Shown here in pieces: positions 45,219 to 57,977 of a stretch of DNA of 64,000 nt. The DNA lies in contig BDDD01000918.1 of the NCBI GenBank assembly GCA_001972305.1, positions 186,001 to 250,000 on the forward strand, written 5' to 3'. The notes under the pieces were generated by a model that ran no database searches, had not been told where the DNA came from, and worked only from the letters and a program-made list of their open reading frames with translations. Each line of letters opens with the position of its first letter. Position 1 is the stretch's first letter. This DNA is from Cephalotus follicularis. Lineage: Eukaryota; Streptophyta; Magnoliopsida; Oxalidales; Cephalotaceae. Made by a program: the position numbers and the translations under genes.

Positions 45219-45754
45219 GTGGTCTAACATTCATGACCTTCATGACGGAGATGAGAGTCATGAATGGGTTATCTCATTTGGTCTAAAACAGTATCAGTCA
45301 TAACAGAAATCATACAGTACCCGTACCTGTAACAATATTGCAGTGGAAATGATAGGGACCTAAAGGATCAAGTGAGATCCACATCCATCAAAACAGTTTA
45401 TAAATCGGTTTTCGGTAACAGTATTCAGTAACAGTTTCAGTAACAGTTTTTAGTAACAGTTGTTGGTCCCTATCGAAGTTTGTAAAAAAATGGAGAGGAA
45501 GTCCAATGGGATATCCGGGCCCAGATGTCCAAAAGGAGCTATCCTAACCATTTTTAAAACCCATTTACATGAAAACTCTTTTGTTGTATTGCTTCAAGAA
45601 TCACTTTGAAAATTTGATTTAAGATTCAACAGTGTTAAAAGATGATTCGCATAGGATACAAGGCCGCACGGAGGCTTCCTATGGAATCAATGTAAAGAAG
45701 AAACAGTTTGAAATTGAAAACGGTAAGAAATAGTGACATTTCACAAAACAAGAC

Positions 45755-45920
45755 ACTAAGCGGCGACTAGTTTAGTTGAAAAGTGTAAAGTGTCGACTAT
45801 TCAGTTTAACACACAAAAGAGTCGATGGTTTTAGAAAGCATAAGTGTAAAACGTCTAATACCCAGTTTAAAGGCATGAAAGCATCGACGGGTCAGTTTTG
45901 AAAGCAGTAAAGTGTCGACG
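45755..45920. repeat. GTCGAC motif cluster in the Gypsy-3 3' LTR
   Basis: Five or six loosely spaced copies: AAGCGGCGACTAG, AAGTGTCGACTATT, GAGTCGATGG, AAGCATCGACGGG and AAGTGTCGACGATT. The equivalent cluster in the 5' LTR is at 50910-51085, where the first copy reads AAGCGTCGACTAG. Confidence 0.7.
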
Positions 45921-47230
45921 ATTTCATCAGAAACAACTGTTCGCAAAGCAGTTCATAAATCAATGGAACTATGTCCAAAATCCATAAAATCCGTTTCAAT
46001 CTCAGTAAAAGCAGTTTATAGATCCACACCCAATTCCCAGTCGGTACAATAACTAGTAAACAGTGGTAGTTTCAGTAACAGTATAACAACAGTCAATCAA
46101 CACGCAATAACAGTAACAAAGTAACAATTCATACAATTCATTGAAATGCATGAATGCAGTGCAAATAGTATAACCTACCTGTTGAAGCAGTAACAACAGT
46201 TGAGCTTGCTATTTAAGGGATTCTGTAACAGAACCGATGAATCGTCAGCTCCTCCAGGCTTGAACCGGCTATCGAATCACCATCGCTTGGGAACCTCCTA
46301 TCCTTGATCACTTCATTAACACTGCATATACAAGACATTCCCGTTACGCTCTACGCACAGGAATCAACACTTCCGTCACTGAAGCTCTGGCCAGTTTCCG
46401 GTCAACTCAACTAGCTGCGGAGACACCCATAACCAGACTCCACATTGGACGATCTATTCATAACCGTCGGAGACTCGACGCCGAACGCCGTGTCGCAGGC
46501 GGCAGTAAGTTTGAGTCACTGAGTCAACTCGCTGGTTATTCACAATTTCAGTCACCACCCAAAAACGCCACACAATCATCACTTCTACGCGTCACAGCCA
46601 GAGACTCGCCAAGACTCGCCAAGGAACCGGCAGTCACGGCCGGCAGTGAGTTCGACTCACTGAGTCAGCTCGTCGGACTTCAGCAGTTTCGTTCAACACT
46701 TAAAAACTCCATAACCGACCTTAAAATCCTTCAATCAGTCAATTGGCAACCGAGACTCGCCGTGACTTGGTGCTAAATGCACGGTCATAGGTGGCAGCGA
46801 GTTGGGTTCGCTGAGTCGACTCGGCAGCTCAAATCTGGCCGATTTCGACTGAATGACGCCTCAACAGTGGTCAAAACGGGTAGAGCTAGCCTTCTAGAGG
46901 AAGACTTGCTCTATCCGCGACGCTATCGGCAGCGAAAGCGCATGGCCGATGCGCACAGAGGCTTGGCATCGGGGAAGAAGGAAAGAGAAAAGAAAGAAGA
47001 GAAAGAGGAAGTTACCATGGGTAAGGTCGCGCCGCTCGCTTTCCTGGTTCGACGCCTTCGCTGTCATCTTCTCCGGCGTCTGTCTCCCCCTCTGGTTCTC
47101 TCTCTCGCGTGCTCCGTCTCTCGCACTTGCTCCCTTTCTTTCGACGCACCAGGCATTTTACGGCTGCTTTCTTTTTTTTAAAATATATCAAAATGCATAT
47201 ATAACATATATATATATTTGGGGCATTACA

Positions 47231-47243
47231 TCCTCCCCTCCTT
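47231..47243 (-). other. Gypsy-3 polypurine tract
   Basis: Minus strand AAGGAGGGGAGGA directly before the 3' LTR start. Confidence 0.9.
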
Positions 47244-47872
47244 AGAGAAATCTCATCCCGAGATTCCCTAGGTTAAAACATGTGAGTGTACAATGCCTTC
47301 ATTGCTTCCTCATCTCCCGTGCGGCTTTCTCAAGCCCATAACATTGCCGTAACACTTCCGTCAATGAAATGTCCTTGTTCCTTAACCATTTGATCCATAA
47401 TCATTCGATCCAAGACCGTACCATCCTTAACCATATAACCCATTCAACCGTCAGTCAGCGTCCATATCATTCCAAAACCATCTCTGAATATATATGAGTT
47501 CCCTTCGAGCTTGTATCCGTCCTTAACTCTAACGGCTCATATAGTAACACGTGAGAAGGATCTGGATAATACATTATGAGCATTGAGACATGGACACATC
47601 ATGTAATACATGACCTCTCACTGGGAATTCTACTGACAGCAGATGTTCACCCCAACTGCCACCTCAATCCATCGTGCTTTTGCTGTGCTACTCTGATTCA
47701 TGGTCCACACTCCACGTTATAGGGTAAGTTCCATTCCTATAGGTTGAATGATGAGGTAAGCTTATAGGCAACTGCGCCCATACCTTCTTCATGTCATACA
47801 ACCAATTTGAGCTTCAGATCTCGGCACATCTTGCTAATCGCCGGATGTACTGAGAAACTTGAGCGACATCCT
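47244..47872 (-). pseudogene. Gypsy-3 integrase C-terminal relic
   Basis: On the minus strand HVSMLIMYYPDPSHV is readable near 47540-47600. It matches the [12 protein letters not shown]...DPSHV block of Gypsy-1 integrase. Surrounding sequence fits the rest of the tail but is too decayed to read as a frame. No catalytic core. Confidence 0.7.
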
Positions 47873-48300
47873 TCAGCTCTTTATTGTAAAGGATACAACT
47901 CTACTCTTCTGGAGGCGTCGATCCCACAGACCGTTTGCCTTGATCTCCTCTCGCAGGAGAAGGTGAACTAGTATCAGGGTGAACCTGATCCAGCTGTCTA
48001 AAATCACTGCTTGGATGATAGCCGATACTTTGGTCTTGGTGAAAACCTCTTTGAGATTGACCCATACTCTGTCCTTGCTGACTCCAGAACCATACAGTTT
48101 TTGAGGGCACTCTCTAACCATGTGATCTGAAACTCCACGATCCATACACTTGCCAACTTTCCATCAACAGTCATCAGATGCATAATTTGTGCATTGACAA
48201 TGCACGCACAAGTCAAAGGAAATTTGACAACCGCTACTGGCAAGTCTAGAGTGACCTCCCAGAGCTACCATCCTCCAATCTCGGTATCCATTCCCCGTTA
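47873..48300 (-). pseudogene. Gypsy-3 gag zinc-knuckle relic
   Basis: Minus strand KCMDRGVSDHMVRECPQK (about 48096-48152) is a CX2CX4HX4C knuckle with the second Cys changed to Arg. The downstream frame (48145-47873) has no protease block, so protease, RT, RNase H and most of integrase are deleted between this relic and the integrase tail. The stretch 48300-48990 shows no readable capsid domain. Confidence 0.65.
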
Positions 48301-48990
48301 TCCATTACATGCGCCAGGAAACCACAGCAACCCTATCTCATAAGACTATCTACATGCAGGGCTGCTATCATCAGAACTGGCTGATGATCTAAGGTCTCAA
48401 TAACTGAAATGGAGATTGTCCTGGCATACTGAAAATCATGACCTTCCTGTAACAGTCCACGTGAGCATAATGTGCTACTAACAAACTCATCCCATAACAA
48501 TTGATTCCATATACATCCGTTCCATAACCATAAAAAGGTTATCTAAATACACATATTGTCCGTACCAGCATATATAAGTAGTTGGCCATATACCAACATT
48601 TAACTATACCATTTCGTAACCACCGTACCATTATGTAACTGTACCGTTCCTTAACCGTGCCATTTCGTAACCATACCATCAGCCCATATCATAAAACAAA
48701 GAGGCTAGGGCTCCGCTCTGTTTACCTCCCATATCCAAGTTGTATAAGAGACAAAAGAATCAGCTATCGATTTCCATAATCATAATCCAAGACAATTACA
48801 GAATCACAATTCATCAATATCACTCAATTCCGTCAAGGGCAAACTTGTCCATATCACTTAATCTCTAAGAACTCAATATAACACTTGTCATTATTTCACA
48901 TCACCAATTAACTCCAAATAGCACTTTATTATATTAATCACTTTCAATTCCCAACAGCTTATGATCCTATCCTGATGTATCTAGGATAGA

Positions 48991-49005
48991 CCGGCTCTGA
49001 TACCA
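48991..49005 (-). other. Gypsy-3 primer-binding site
   Basis: Minus strand TGGTATCAGAGCCGG, a perfect match to the initiator-Met-tRNA type, three bases from the LTR edge at 49009. Confidence 0.95.
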
Positions 49006-49008
49006 AGC

Positions 49009-52000
49009 TGTCACGCTCTGAACCACGAGGGTAAACCCCCACGACTCGATGCGTGAGATACCAATCTGTTCAGTCACTTCATCATTATATTGATATTCCA
49101 AAGTGCTATATACATATATAAAACTTTAAATCAAAGTCATATTACATCAGCGGGATACTCAATTCAAATAAAAACTAACTCTTAAAATCTCCCAAAAATC
49201 GGGCATGATGTATTAGTTCATCGGACTTAACCCCCTGTAAAGAAAAACACATTTATATATATTCACAATCCCGAAAGAGGAATCAACAGTTTATGTATAT
49301 AAGGGGCTCAGCCCTTATCAATCACAACTTAACTCAATATTACATCATTATAATGCCTCAAATGATGGGCCTGTCCCTGTTTAATACATCAACACATATA
49401 TCATAAGCACAGCCACATGTCGACAGGTCGATAACTAAAATAAAACATCTCTTATACATCTTTAGATTTGTCTCTTTGCATAACAAGTCTTACATATCGG
49501 TACAGTTCAACTATAAACATAAGGCCGTTTTTACAACTCATATAAGCAAACCCATATCCATTACCATAAGTAAGATCATATACAATATGGAAAACCAAAA
49601 TATGCTACAGAGAACCCGTCCGTCTCAGCCGGTCTCATTTAATACAATTCATATAAGTAAATCCATAATATGATCATAACGAAACCATATACAATAACAA
49701 CACAATCCCAACACCACTACTATCCAAGATCCAGCTTAAGTATCCATCCATCTCGATCCATTTCACTGTGATCAATCACATGGGCTTGAGCCAGACCCAT
49801 TCCGCACACAGGGGAAATGGGTTAGCGACATAATGTCGTGTAGGGTATACTATGTGCTATGTATGCAACAGTTATAAAAGTATGCAACGTGTAACGGTAC
49901 AGTGACAGTACAGTGCACAGTGAACAGTAATGGTGTACAGTAACAGTGGCAGTTGTAGTGGTAGTAACAGTAACTGTGTAATGCAGTATATCAGTGTACA
50001 GTTGCAGACAGCTTCAATATACCAACAGTCCCCAAGCGGGGTATATCAAGCTAGTCCTAATCACATCAAGGCTATAAGCCTGTAGACACTCCATAAATAA
50101 TTAGTAATCATGCATAGGGACAAACAATCCATAGGTCCATCCCACTATCTACGCACTCTCTGAGTCGTAGATGAGTAGGGTGAGATAACACTGACCACAC
50201 AGTGCTTACAGTAGGGCTTGTTCACAATGGTCCAAACCCATATCGTCTCGACTGTTCACAACGGTCCATCCTATATTGTCTCGACTGTTCACAATAGTCC
50301 AGCGTATATTGTCTCGACTGTTCACAATAGTCTAGCCTATATTGTCTCGACTGTTCATAATAGTCCAGCCTATATTATGTGGTCTAACATTCATGACCTT
50401 CATGACGAAGATGAGAGTCATGAATGGGTTATCTCATTTGGTCTCAAACATTATCAGTCATAACAGTAATCATACAGTACCCGTACCCGTAACAATATTG
50501 CAGTGGAAATGATAGGAACCTAAAGGATCAAGTGAGATCCACATCCGTCAAAACAGTTCATAAATCGGTTTTCGGTAACAGTATTCAGTAACAGTTTCAG
50601 TAACAGTTTTCAGTAACCGTTATTGGTCCCTATAGAAGTTTATAAAACAATGGAGAGGAAGTCCAATTGGATATCCGGGCCCAGATGTCCAAAAGGAGCT
50701 ATGCTAACCATTCTTAAAAGCCATTTGCATGAAAACTCTTTTGTTGCATTGCTTCAAGAATCACTTTGAAAACTTGATTCAAGATTCAACAGTGTTAAAA
50801 GATGATTCGCATAGGATACAAGGCCTTAGGGAGGCTTCCTATGGAATCAATGTAAAGAAGAAACAGTTTGAAATTGAAAACGGTAAGAAACAGTGACATT
50901 TCACAAAACAAGGCACTAAGCGTCGACTAGTTTAGTTGAAAAGTCTAAAGTGTCGACAATTCAGTTTAACACACAAAAGAGTCATTGGTTTTAGAAAGCA
51001 TAAGTATAAAACGTCGACTACCCAATTTAAAGGCATGAAAGCATCGACGGGTCAGTTTTGAAAGCAGTAAAGTGTCAACGGTTTCATCAGAAACAACAGT
51101 TCGCAAAGCAGTTCACAAATCAATGGAACTATGTCCAAAATCCATGAAATCCGTTTCAATCTCAGTAAAAACAGTTTATAGATCCACACCCAATTCCCAG
51201 TTGGTACAATAACCAGTAAACAGTGGTAGTTTCAGTAACAATATAACAACAGTCAACAACATGCAATAACAATAACAAAGTAACAATTCATACAATTCAT
51301 TGAAATGCATGAATGCAGTGCAAATAGTATAACATTCCTATTGAAGCAGTAACAACAGTTGCGCTTGCTATTTAAGGGATTTTGTAATAGAACCGACGAA
51401 CCATCAGCTCCTCCTAGCTTGAACCGGCTATCGAATCGCCATCGCTTGGGAACCTCCTATCCTTGATCACTTCATTCACACTGCATATACAACACATTCC
51501 CGTTACGCTCAACCAACAGGAATCAACACTGCCGTCACCGAAGCTCTGGCCAGTTTCCGGCCAACTCAACCGGCTCCGGTGACACCCATAACCAGACTCC
51601 ACATTGGACAATCTATTCAAAATCGTCGGAGACTCGGAGCTGAACGCCGTGTCGCAGGTGGCAGTGAGTTCGACTCACTGAGTCAACTCGCCGGTCATTC
51701 ACAATTTCAGTCACCACCCAAAAACGCCACCCAATCATCACTTCTACACGTCACAGCCAGAGACTTGCCGAGACTCGCCAAGGAACCGACAGTCACGGCC
51801 AGCAGTGAGTTCGAGTCACTGAGTCAAATCGCTGAACTTCAACAGTTTCGATCAACACTCAAAAATGCCATAACTGACCTTAAAATCCTTCAATCAGTCC
51901 ATTGGCAACCGAGACTCACCGTGACTCGGCGCTAAACGAACGGTCATAGGCGACAGCGAGTTGGGTTTGCTGAGTCGACTCGGTAGCTCAAATCCAACCA

Positions 52001-52388
52001 TTTAGACCGAATGGCACCTCAACAGTGGTAAAAACAAGTAGAGCTAGCCTTCTAGAGGAAGACCCGCTCCATTCGCGACGCTATCGGCGGCGAAAATGCA
52101 CGGCCGATGCACACATAGGCTTGGCGTCGGGGAAGAAGGAAAGAGAAAAGAAAGAGAAAGAGGAAGTTACCGTGGGTGAGGTCGCGCCGCTCACTTTCCC
52201 GGTCATGTGCCTTCGCCGTCATCTTCTCCGGCGTCTCTCTCCCCCTCTGGTTCTCTCTCTCGCGTGCTCCCTCTCTCGCACTCTCTCCCTTTCTTTTGAC
52301 GCACTGGGCGTTTTAACGCCTGGTTTTTTTTTTAAAATATATATATATAAATGCATATATAATATACATATATATTTGGGGAATTACA
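49009..52388 (-). repeat. Gypsy-3 5' LTR
   Basis: 3380 bp, collinear with 43784-47230. Small indels include a shorter CAGT zone (near 49880) and a five-unit 33-bp array. Confidence 0.94.
50219..50378. repeat. 33-bp tandem repeat, five units
   Basis: Counterpart of 45028-45218, one unit fewer. The ORF across it reads a repeated 11-residue peptide and is not a gene. Confidence 0.92.
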
Positions 52389-52393
52389 ATATC

Positions 52394-53565
52394 CATGGGT
52401 AAAGACCAAAAAATGTGCAAGCTGCAAAGATCCATTTATAGACTCAAGCAAGCAGCGAGGAGTTGAAACATCCGATTCGATGAAGGTGTCAAAGAGTTTG
52501 GCTTCATAAGGAATCCGAATGAATCCTGTGTTCATAAAAAGGTAAGTGGGAGCTCAGTAGAATTTGTAGTCTTGTACATCTACGACATACTTCTCATCAG
52601 AAATGACTTTTGTATGTTAAATGACGTAAAGACTTGGTTATCCATCGTTACTCCATGAAAGACTTGGGAGAAGCATCCTAGTCCTAAGAATAAAAGTCTA
52701 TCATGATAGATCAAGCAGGATGCTCGGTTTATCCCAGTCTTTATATATTGATAGAGTGCTTAAGAGATTTAGTATGGAAAATGCTAAAAGAGGTTATTTA
52801 CCTATGTGTCATGGCATTGGACTTTCTTGACCGATGTTTCCAAAGACACCTGAAGAGAAAGAAAAGATGATGCGGATCCCTAATGCTTCGCTATAGGGAG
52901 AATAATGTATGCCATGCTATGCACCAAACCTAATATCGCGTATGCTGTAAGCATTATAAGTAGATATCAGTCAAATCCAGGTGAAAAACACTAGAAAACT
53001 GTCAAAGACATCCTGAAGTACCTGAAAAGGACTAAGGACTTATTTCTGATACATGGAAGACATAACTTGAAAATTGAGGGTTATACAGACTCTAATTTTC
53101 AGACAGATATGGATGACTACAAGTCAACATCAGGATTTATATTCACCTTAAATGGTGGTGAAGTGAGCTGGAAGAGTTCCAAGTAGCCAACCACTGTTGA
53201 TTCAGTCATAAAGGTTGAATACATTGCGGTGTCTGAAGCTGTCAAAGAGGGTGTATGGATGAATGAGTTTATCTCCGATCTTGGTGCAGTTCCTTCCTAC
53301 TATTGATGATCTAGTATCCATTTACTGTGACAACAATGGGGCTATTGCACAAGCCAAGGAACCAATGTCACATGCAAGATCCAAACACGTTCTATGGCAG
53401 TTCCACTTGATACGTGAGATCGTTGACAGAGGGGATATAAAAATGGAGCGTGTACCAGGGGAGGATAATGCTGCAGATTCATTGATTAAATCCGTATCGA
53501 TGGTTGTCTTTGATCACAACCTTGTTCGGATCGATGTGAGACACCGTGGAAACTGGCTACAGTCC
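52394..53565 (+). pseudogene. Copia-1 RT, distal part, and RNase H
   Basis: The frame resumes with KMCKLQRSIYRLKQAARS, the conserved RT block. The active loop reads LYIYDILLIRND (52572-52604): the first Asp of YVDD is Tyr (52581-52583). RNase H starts near 53090 with YTDSNFQTDMDDYKSTSG and continues with GEVSWKSSK, KVEYIAVSEA, YCDNNGAIAQAKEP (Asp) and HVLWQFHLIREIV. A frameshift near 53285 and several stops break it. It ends 10-15 bases before the purine tract. Confidence 0.88.
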
Positions 53566-53576
53566 TAGTGGGAGAT
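53564..53576 (+). other. Copia-1 polypurine tract
   Basis: AGTGGGAGAT directly before the LTR start TGTAGGAATAAG, the classic Copia 3' arrangement. Confidence 0.85.
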
Positions 53577-55130
53577 TGTAGGAATAAGTCCTGAAGTCAG
53601 TTGCATGTACGGTATTCCTCTATGTATAACAATATTTTAATCAATAAACATGTTTTTATTTTTGTTATTTGGCTATGAGTTCATTTACATCTCTTTAATG
53701 CATGTTTTATTTATAATGAATGTCTTGAGATTAAAGTTTGAGTACCAACTTTTTGATGAGATCATGATGTGAGAATTGGAATCTCAGTAAACTTTATTCA
53801 TAAATCTTCCTGGTCATATGATTAGTACTCAGGGCATACGAAATCTGGATAGATCAGCACATGATATGCCAGCTTGTTTAGAGGGTGACTGATCTCACAT
53901 ATCATCTGGTAGTGACTATATGATAATACATGTGGGTGCTTGTTTATTAACGGGTTCACTGAAGGTGACTCGCTTAAGGAGAGTCTATATAGTGTTTTAC
54001 TATGTGTCAAACATACTTCCTAGAAAGCAATAGTGTAAGTGATCCTTAGTCGTGAGACACCACTAGGTGTCTTGTGCATAAGATGTTATGCGTTGACAAT
54101 GCCTAAATACATTTTCTAATTACGAGGTGTATACAGGTATTAATTGGGTATGACGGTCTTATGCATGGAGATAGGTGAGTGAGCAATAATGGATCCACCA
54201 CTCCCAGTAAAAGGATACTACGGTCAGACTGATTGTTGTTGTTGGCAAAATTAGTCCTTGGCCAAGGCAGCAATGATATTGCGAAGTGTATCAGATATCA
54301 CTGCTACATATTAGAGGGGCACCACTAATACGGTTTTAGCTAACAACAGAAAATCAAGTATTCCGCAAATTAAATTATTGGGGTTTGAAACTTTCCATAC
54401 CCTAGATTTAATTAGAGCATTGACGGTGGAAGGATTGAACATACATGTAACTGCATTTCAAGGTTCAAGGCAAAATTATATTACCTGGGGGTCAGTATGC
54501 ACTGCCTAAGATAGTTTGATAACCTTTCTCAGAGGAAAAAGCATTAAAAGAGTTATTTAATTCGAAATGCCAATTAGAATAATTTTCATGTGACGGAAAA
54601 TACTTAATTAGATAAGCGCGGGATTCGTGATTTAATTCTACGGACAGTGTAATAGTGAACCTGTAGGATCACACACAATACAAGTGTTGGCACTAAAAAG
54701 GGGTGTAAATGAAATAAATTAGTGTAACACACTAATTAATTAAATCATTAGATGATTTAATTATTTTTAGCTTTTATCAAATAATAATTGACTAGGTCAA
54801 ATAAAAAGGCTACATATTTTTCCAAGATTATCTTTCTCACCATTCCTTACTAGCATAAGAGAGAGAAAGAAAACACATATACCTTACACGTAGCTTTGAC
54901 TGAAATTTAGAGGATAGAGAGAAAGAGTTATTGTTGAAATTTTTGGCTTGTTTTTCTTAAGAAGAAAGGTGGAGAAAATCATAGAGATCACTTGGTGTGG
55001 ACATACTTGGAGGCTTTTATATTCTTGAAGGCTATCATGAATCTTGTTATCAAGTGAAGGAGAGACTACCTTTAGTATGTTTCTTGAGATTTTATTTAAG
55101 CTTATATGTTGTTATAGTTTGCAAACAACT
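53577..55130 (+). repeat. Copia-1 3' LTR, right end lost
   Basis: Starts TGTAGGAATAAGTCC. From about 54163 it aligns to 11334-12300. The alignment is lost near 55130, where LTR E begins, so its own end and flanking duplication are not seen. A small hairpin AGACACC-ACTA-GGTGTCT is at about 54056-54073. Confidence 0.82.
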
Positions 55131-55144
55131 TAGTATGAACTAAT

Positions 55145-57122
55145 TGTTCGGAATGGTAGACCATTCCCTTATGGTGAATCCGGGTATTAAAAGGTTGAAC
55201 AAAAAATTTTCTAAACAATATGGCAACGGAAGATAAAACCTTTAACACCAAAATGTGGTCTAATTCAGGGAATACACAGGCTAAGGAACACCACATCATT
55301 GCATAATTGAATTGGTATCAACCATACATGCAAAAGGTGATACACCAACATGACAACATAGAGAGAGACATGGAGTTCATTTACCGTATGGTGATGGCTC
55401 CTTCGACTTTGTCGCTTCAAGCTTGAGTAGACTCACGTTGGTACTCCAAGCTTTGAGTTCCTCCAAGTCAAATGGTTCCAAACCGGAAACAATGGAACAC
55501 ACAGGAAAAATAGGCCACTGTATACTCTCTCTCTCTCTCTCACAATGCTCACAAAGAGAAGATTGGGATTGACAAAGATTGTCAATAACAATCCACCCTA
55601 GGTTAGCTTCAAAACTTGGTGAACTAATCTCTGAAAGGATCTGTTCAGTGTGTATGTCTTGTTCCGCCTCTTTTGCCCAGCAAAAACTGACTTCTTCTTC
55701 TGCCAACCGATTTCTCTCTTGGTTTTTACATGCAACTAGCCCCATTTCTAGAGAACACCCACTTGTGCACTTTGATCATGGCCCTTCCTCTAAGGAAAAC
55801 GTGCCCATGATTCCAAACGTTCACCCCATTACACTCATGAGAGAAAATCGCTGGGAGTGGGAGAGAGAAAACGTGCGCATTTCATGTGTCCGGTTAGGGC
55901 ACACATGATACGCACTAAGCGTCGACGCTTTCCACAAAGGCGTCGACGCTTTGATATTGTTTAGCGTTAACACTTTCTCCAAGAGGCGTTGACGCTTAAG
56001 CATGGTTTAGACGCTTTCTCCAAAAGCGTCGACGCTTAAACCAGGTTGGCATATTCATATGTCAATAATGAATCCATCTCATTCTTTGTACGACACATGT
56101 TTACTTCTCCAAAAAGTTAACCACTACATCATATAAATGAGTCCTACCCATTCAAATGATGTCACATATCCCTTCGAATATTGATTAAGTAAGATCAGAC
56201 AAATGTGTCACCACAAATTACAAAATACACCTAACAAATATTTGATATTTATAATTTTCACCAAGACTTAAATATGTCCAACATGTTTATGAAGAAATCA
56301 TTATCGGGCAGGGACCCTATAAAATCTCGGTTAAAATCGGCGATGTTCATAAATTACCGAAATACCGCTAGGGTTCGGTTAAGCCATTTTAAATAGTCCC
56401 AGACCTATTTAAATGATCCCGGAATAATATCCAATATTATCCAGATGAAAAAATTAATCTGATTAATTTTCTCATAATTTATTACACACCTCCGTAACGC
56501 GAGACTTTCTAAGTCGTCGGTTCATGTGTACTATAATCCCTTGTCATACTTGGTCCCGATTGTGGTCTAGGGTAAGGATATGTGTCAACCCTAGATCATA
56601 CCTCAATGTCGAAAATATCTGATCATTACTAGGACCTTTTGTGGGCTCTTCTGAAATCTAATTTCCAGTCCACCTCAACATTGGCCAAGGATTTCATAAG
56701 TCCAAAGTACAATCATACCATAATAGGGCCGATCACCTTCGCTCATGTGTGACAATCTCATATTGAGCACTCGCTTATATTCGTATAGATTCCATTATAC
56801 TCAAAGACCACCCGATTTCCAGCCCTGCGCAAGAATTGGGTAAGGCAGAGATCAAAGCATAACCGTCTCCATACAATATAAAGCAGTTGCTCAGGTCTAA
56901 GGATTAGACGAGTTTGAGAACTCGGTAAGTGACTAACAGTTATACACAACTGCAACAAGTAGGAGTCACTATTGACACGAGAATAGCGACTATCCAGATA
57001 GTGTCTTTTATGCGGGTCCTGTTCAGTGAACCTATGACTTGGAACTAATTCGACATAAGGAATAAGGTAGCCAATCTCACTGCCTCTATGCTTTTTATCC
57101 AACCTTATGTCAGGGCATCACA
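55145..57122 (-). mobile_element. LTR E (putative solo LTR)
   Basis: The right edge is GGGCATCACA, i.e. the LTR starts TGTGATGCCC on the minus strand. The left edge TGTTCGGAATGG is like the start of LTR F. No primer site, internal region or matching 5-bp duplication was found, so the left boundary is approximate. It includes a CT microsatellite (55526-55543) and a GTCGAC cluster. Minus-strand ORFs near 56758-57102 show no known domain. Confidence 0.5.
55915..56042. repeat. GTCGAC-palindrome cluster in LTR E
   Basis: Five copies in 128 bases. Three are nearly perfect: TAAGCGTCGACGCTTT (55916), AAAGGCGTCGACGCTTT (55936) and AAAGCGTCGACGCTTAA (56023). One copy in between has decayed to GGCGTTGACGCTT. 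Confidence 0.85.
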
Positions 57123-57142
57123 AGTGTAAGCATGAAAATATA

Positions 57143-57977
57143 TGTTGACATTTATGTCTCAATCCTATGTTTTGATGATAACATATTTGTATTTGACAAA
57201 GTTTCTTTATGTGCAAGAAAGATAAAAAGACAAACAAATCAACAAGAATTATACAGAAAACTGCCCAGACCGTCAAAGCCCAGCATTAAAGCGTCTGCGC
57301 TTTAGTCGACTGTCGAGACAAGAACAAAGCGTCAACCGGTGAAACACTCAGAGAATTGGGAATAACACTCCAAGCGTCGACGCTCAAATTCAAGCGTCTG
57401 CGCTTTGAGCCTCAAAGCGGATGCGCTTAGTGCAAAGCGCCTGCCGTCTCAGGCAGAGAAGAAATGGCAATTAAAATGTGCCTAAGCGTCGACGCCCACG
57501 TCTAAGCGTCAGCGCTTTATCTGGCGGTTGACACCAGCAATTGAACGCCTGCGCTCTAAGCCGAGATTTCAAATTTGGGAGCCCTAACGGTCACATGACC
57601 GTCGACGCTTTGGAGGAGTCCGTCGACGCTTTGATCGACTGCAGCAATTTCTGACAGATTTCAGTGGACATTCCATTAAGGAATTAATCCTAAACTAATC
57701 CCAACGGATCTATGATGCAAGAAGCTATATATAGATGAAAGTTTCTGAAGAATAAAAAGAGAACAACACAAGCAAATCAAACATACAAACATCATTCAAG
57801 AAAATCACACTCAAGGCATTCAAATCAAAGAGCTCAATCAAAAGTCTTATTTTTGCATTTTAAGCCAAGTCTTGTTCTCACTGTTTTGAGCAATCCTATA
57901 TTGTAAAATCCAACCTTGTGAGAGGTTTAGTTAGAAACACAAACTCTTTATACTTGATTGTAATAGGGGAGTGAACC
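57143..57977 (+). repeat. Copia-3 left LTR, 3' truncated
   Basis: Compared with Copia-2 it lacks roughly the last 300 bases. It has a TATA-like CTATATATAG at 57725-57734 and about nine GTCGAC-type motifs just upstream (57267-57640). Confidence 0.9.
57267..57640. repeat. GTCGAC-palindrome cluster in the Copia-3 left LTR
   Basis: Copies include AAGCGTCGACGCTC (57373), AAGCGTCTGCGCTTTG, AAGCGTCGACGCCC (57483), CCGTCGACGCTTTG (57600 and 57620). The right LTR has the same set at 59283-59656. Confidence 0.85.

Larger units (their letters stand above)
43784..47230 (-). repeat. Gypsy-3 3' LTR
   Basis: Minus strand TGTAATGCCCC ... GTGACA. Layout along plus: AT-rich block, CAGTAACAGT-rich zone (44640-44810), 33-bp tandem array (45028-45218), more AACAGT repeats (45410-45470), a GTCGAC cluster (45755-45920), then a GC-rich zone and an AT-rich TATA-like block at the LTR start (47180-47220). 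Plus-strand ORFs in the GC-rich zone are antisense to any LTR transcript and have no known domain. Confidence 0.93.
43784..52388 (-). mobile_element. Gypsy-3: internally deleted Gypsy element with giant LTRs, in Copia-1 RT
   Basis: LTRs of about 3.4 kb (43784-47230 and 49009-52388) flank only 1.78 kb of internal DNA. Perfect ATATC duplications lie at 43779-43783 and 52389-52393. The primer site (48991-49005) and polypurine tract (47231-47243) are intact. Internally only a decayed gag knuckle and an integrase tail survive, so it resembles a LARD-like non-autonomous derivative. In about 335 LTR bases I counted 26 differences. The Copia-1 RT frame resumes in register on the right. Confidence 0.95.
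19216..55130 (+). mobile_element. Copia-1: old Ty1/Copia element hosting Gypsy-2 and Gypsy-3
   Basis: Plus-strand element with a leader, a gag split at 20988/41487, a pol split at 43783/52394, a polypurine tract and a 3' LTR from 53577. Integrase precedes RT, which defines Copia. The gag begins with the usual 'NPLA..L..NKLTGPNF..W' pattern in decayed form and pol resembles Tork/TAR-type elements (inference). The 5' LTR is not identified; the LTR fragment at 11334-12435 is a candidate. Stops and frameshifts occur throughout, consistent with it being the oldest host layer. Confidence 0.85.

Noticed and set aside
46777-47181. 134-codon plus-strand ORF in the Gypsy-3 3' LTR (counterpart 52025-52402)
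   Set aside because: Antisense to the LTR, GC-rich, Arg/Ser-rich; length and frame not conserved between the paired LTRs.
50218-50463. 81-codon ORF encoding a repeated VSTVHNSPAYI-like peptide (also 45035-45286)
   Set aside because: Produced by a 33-bp tandem repeat (a multiple of three) inside an LTR; no start context and no homologue type recognised.
55310-55325. TGGTATCAACC as a plus-strand primer site
   Set aside because: Inside LTR E, no LTR edge nearby and only a partial match.
56758-57102. 114-codon minus-strand ORF
   Set aside because: Lies in the putative LTR E; no recognisable domain and probably untranslated LTR sequence.
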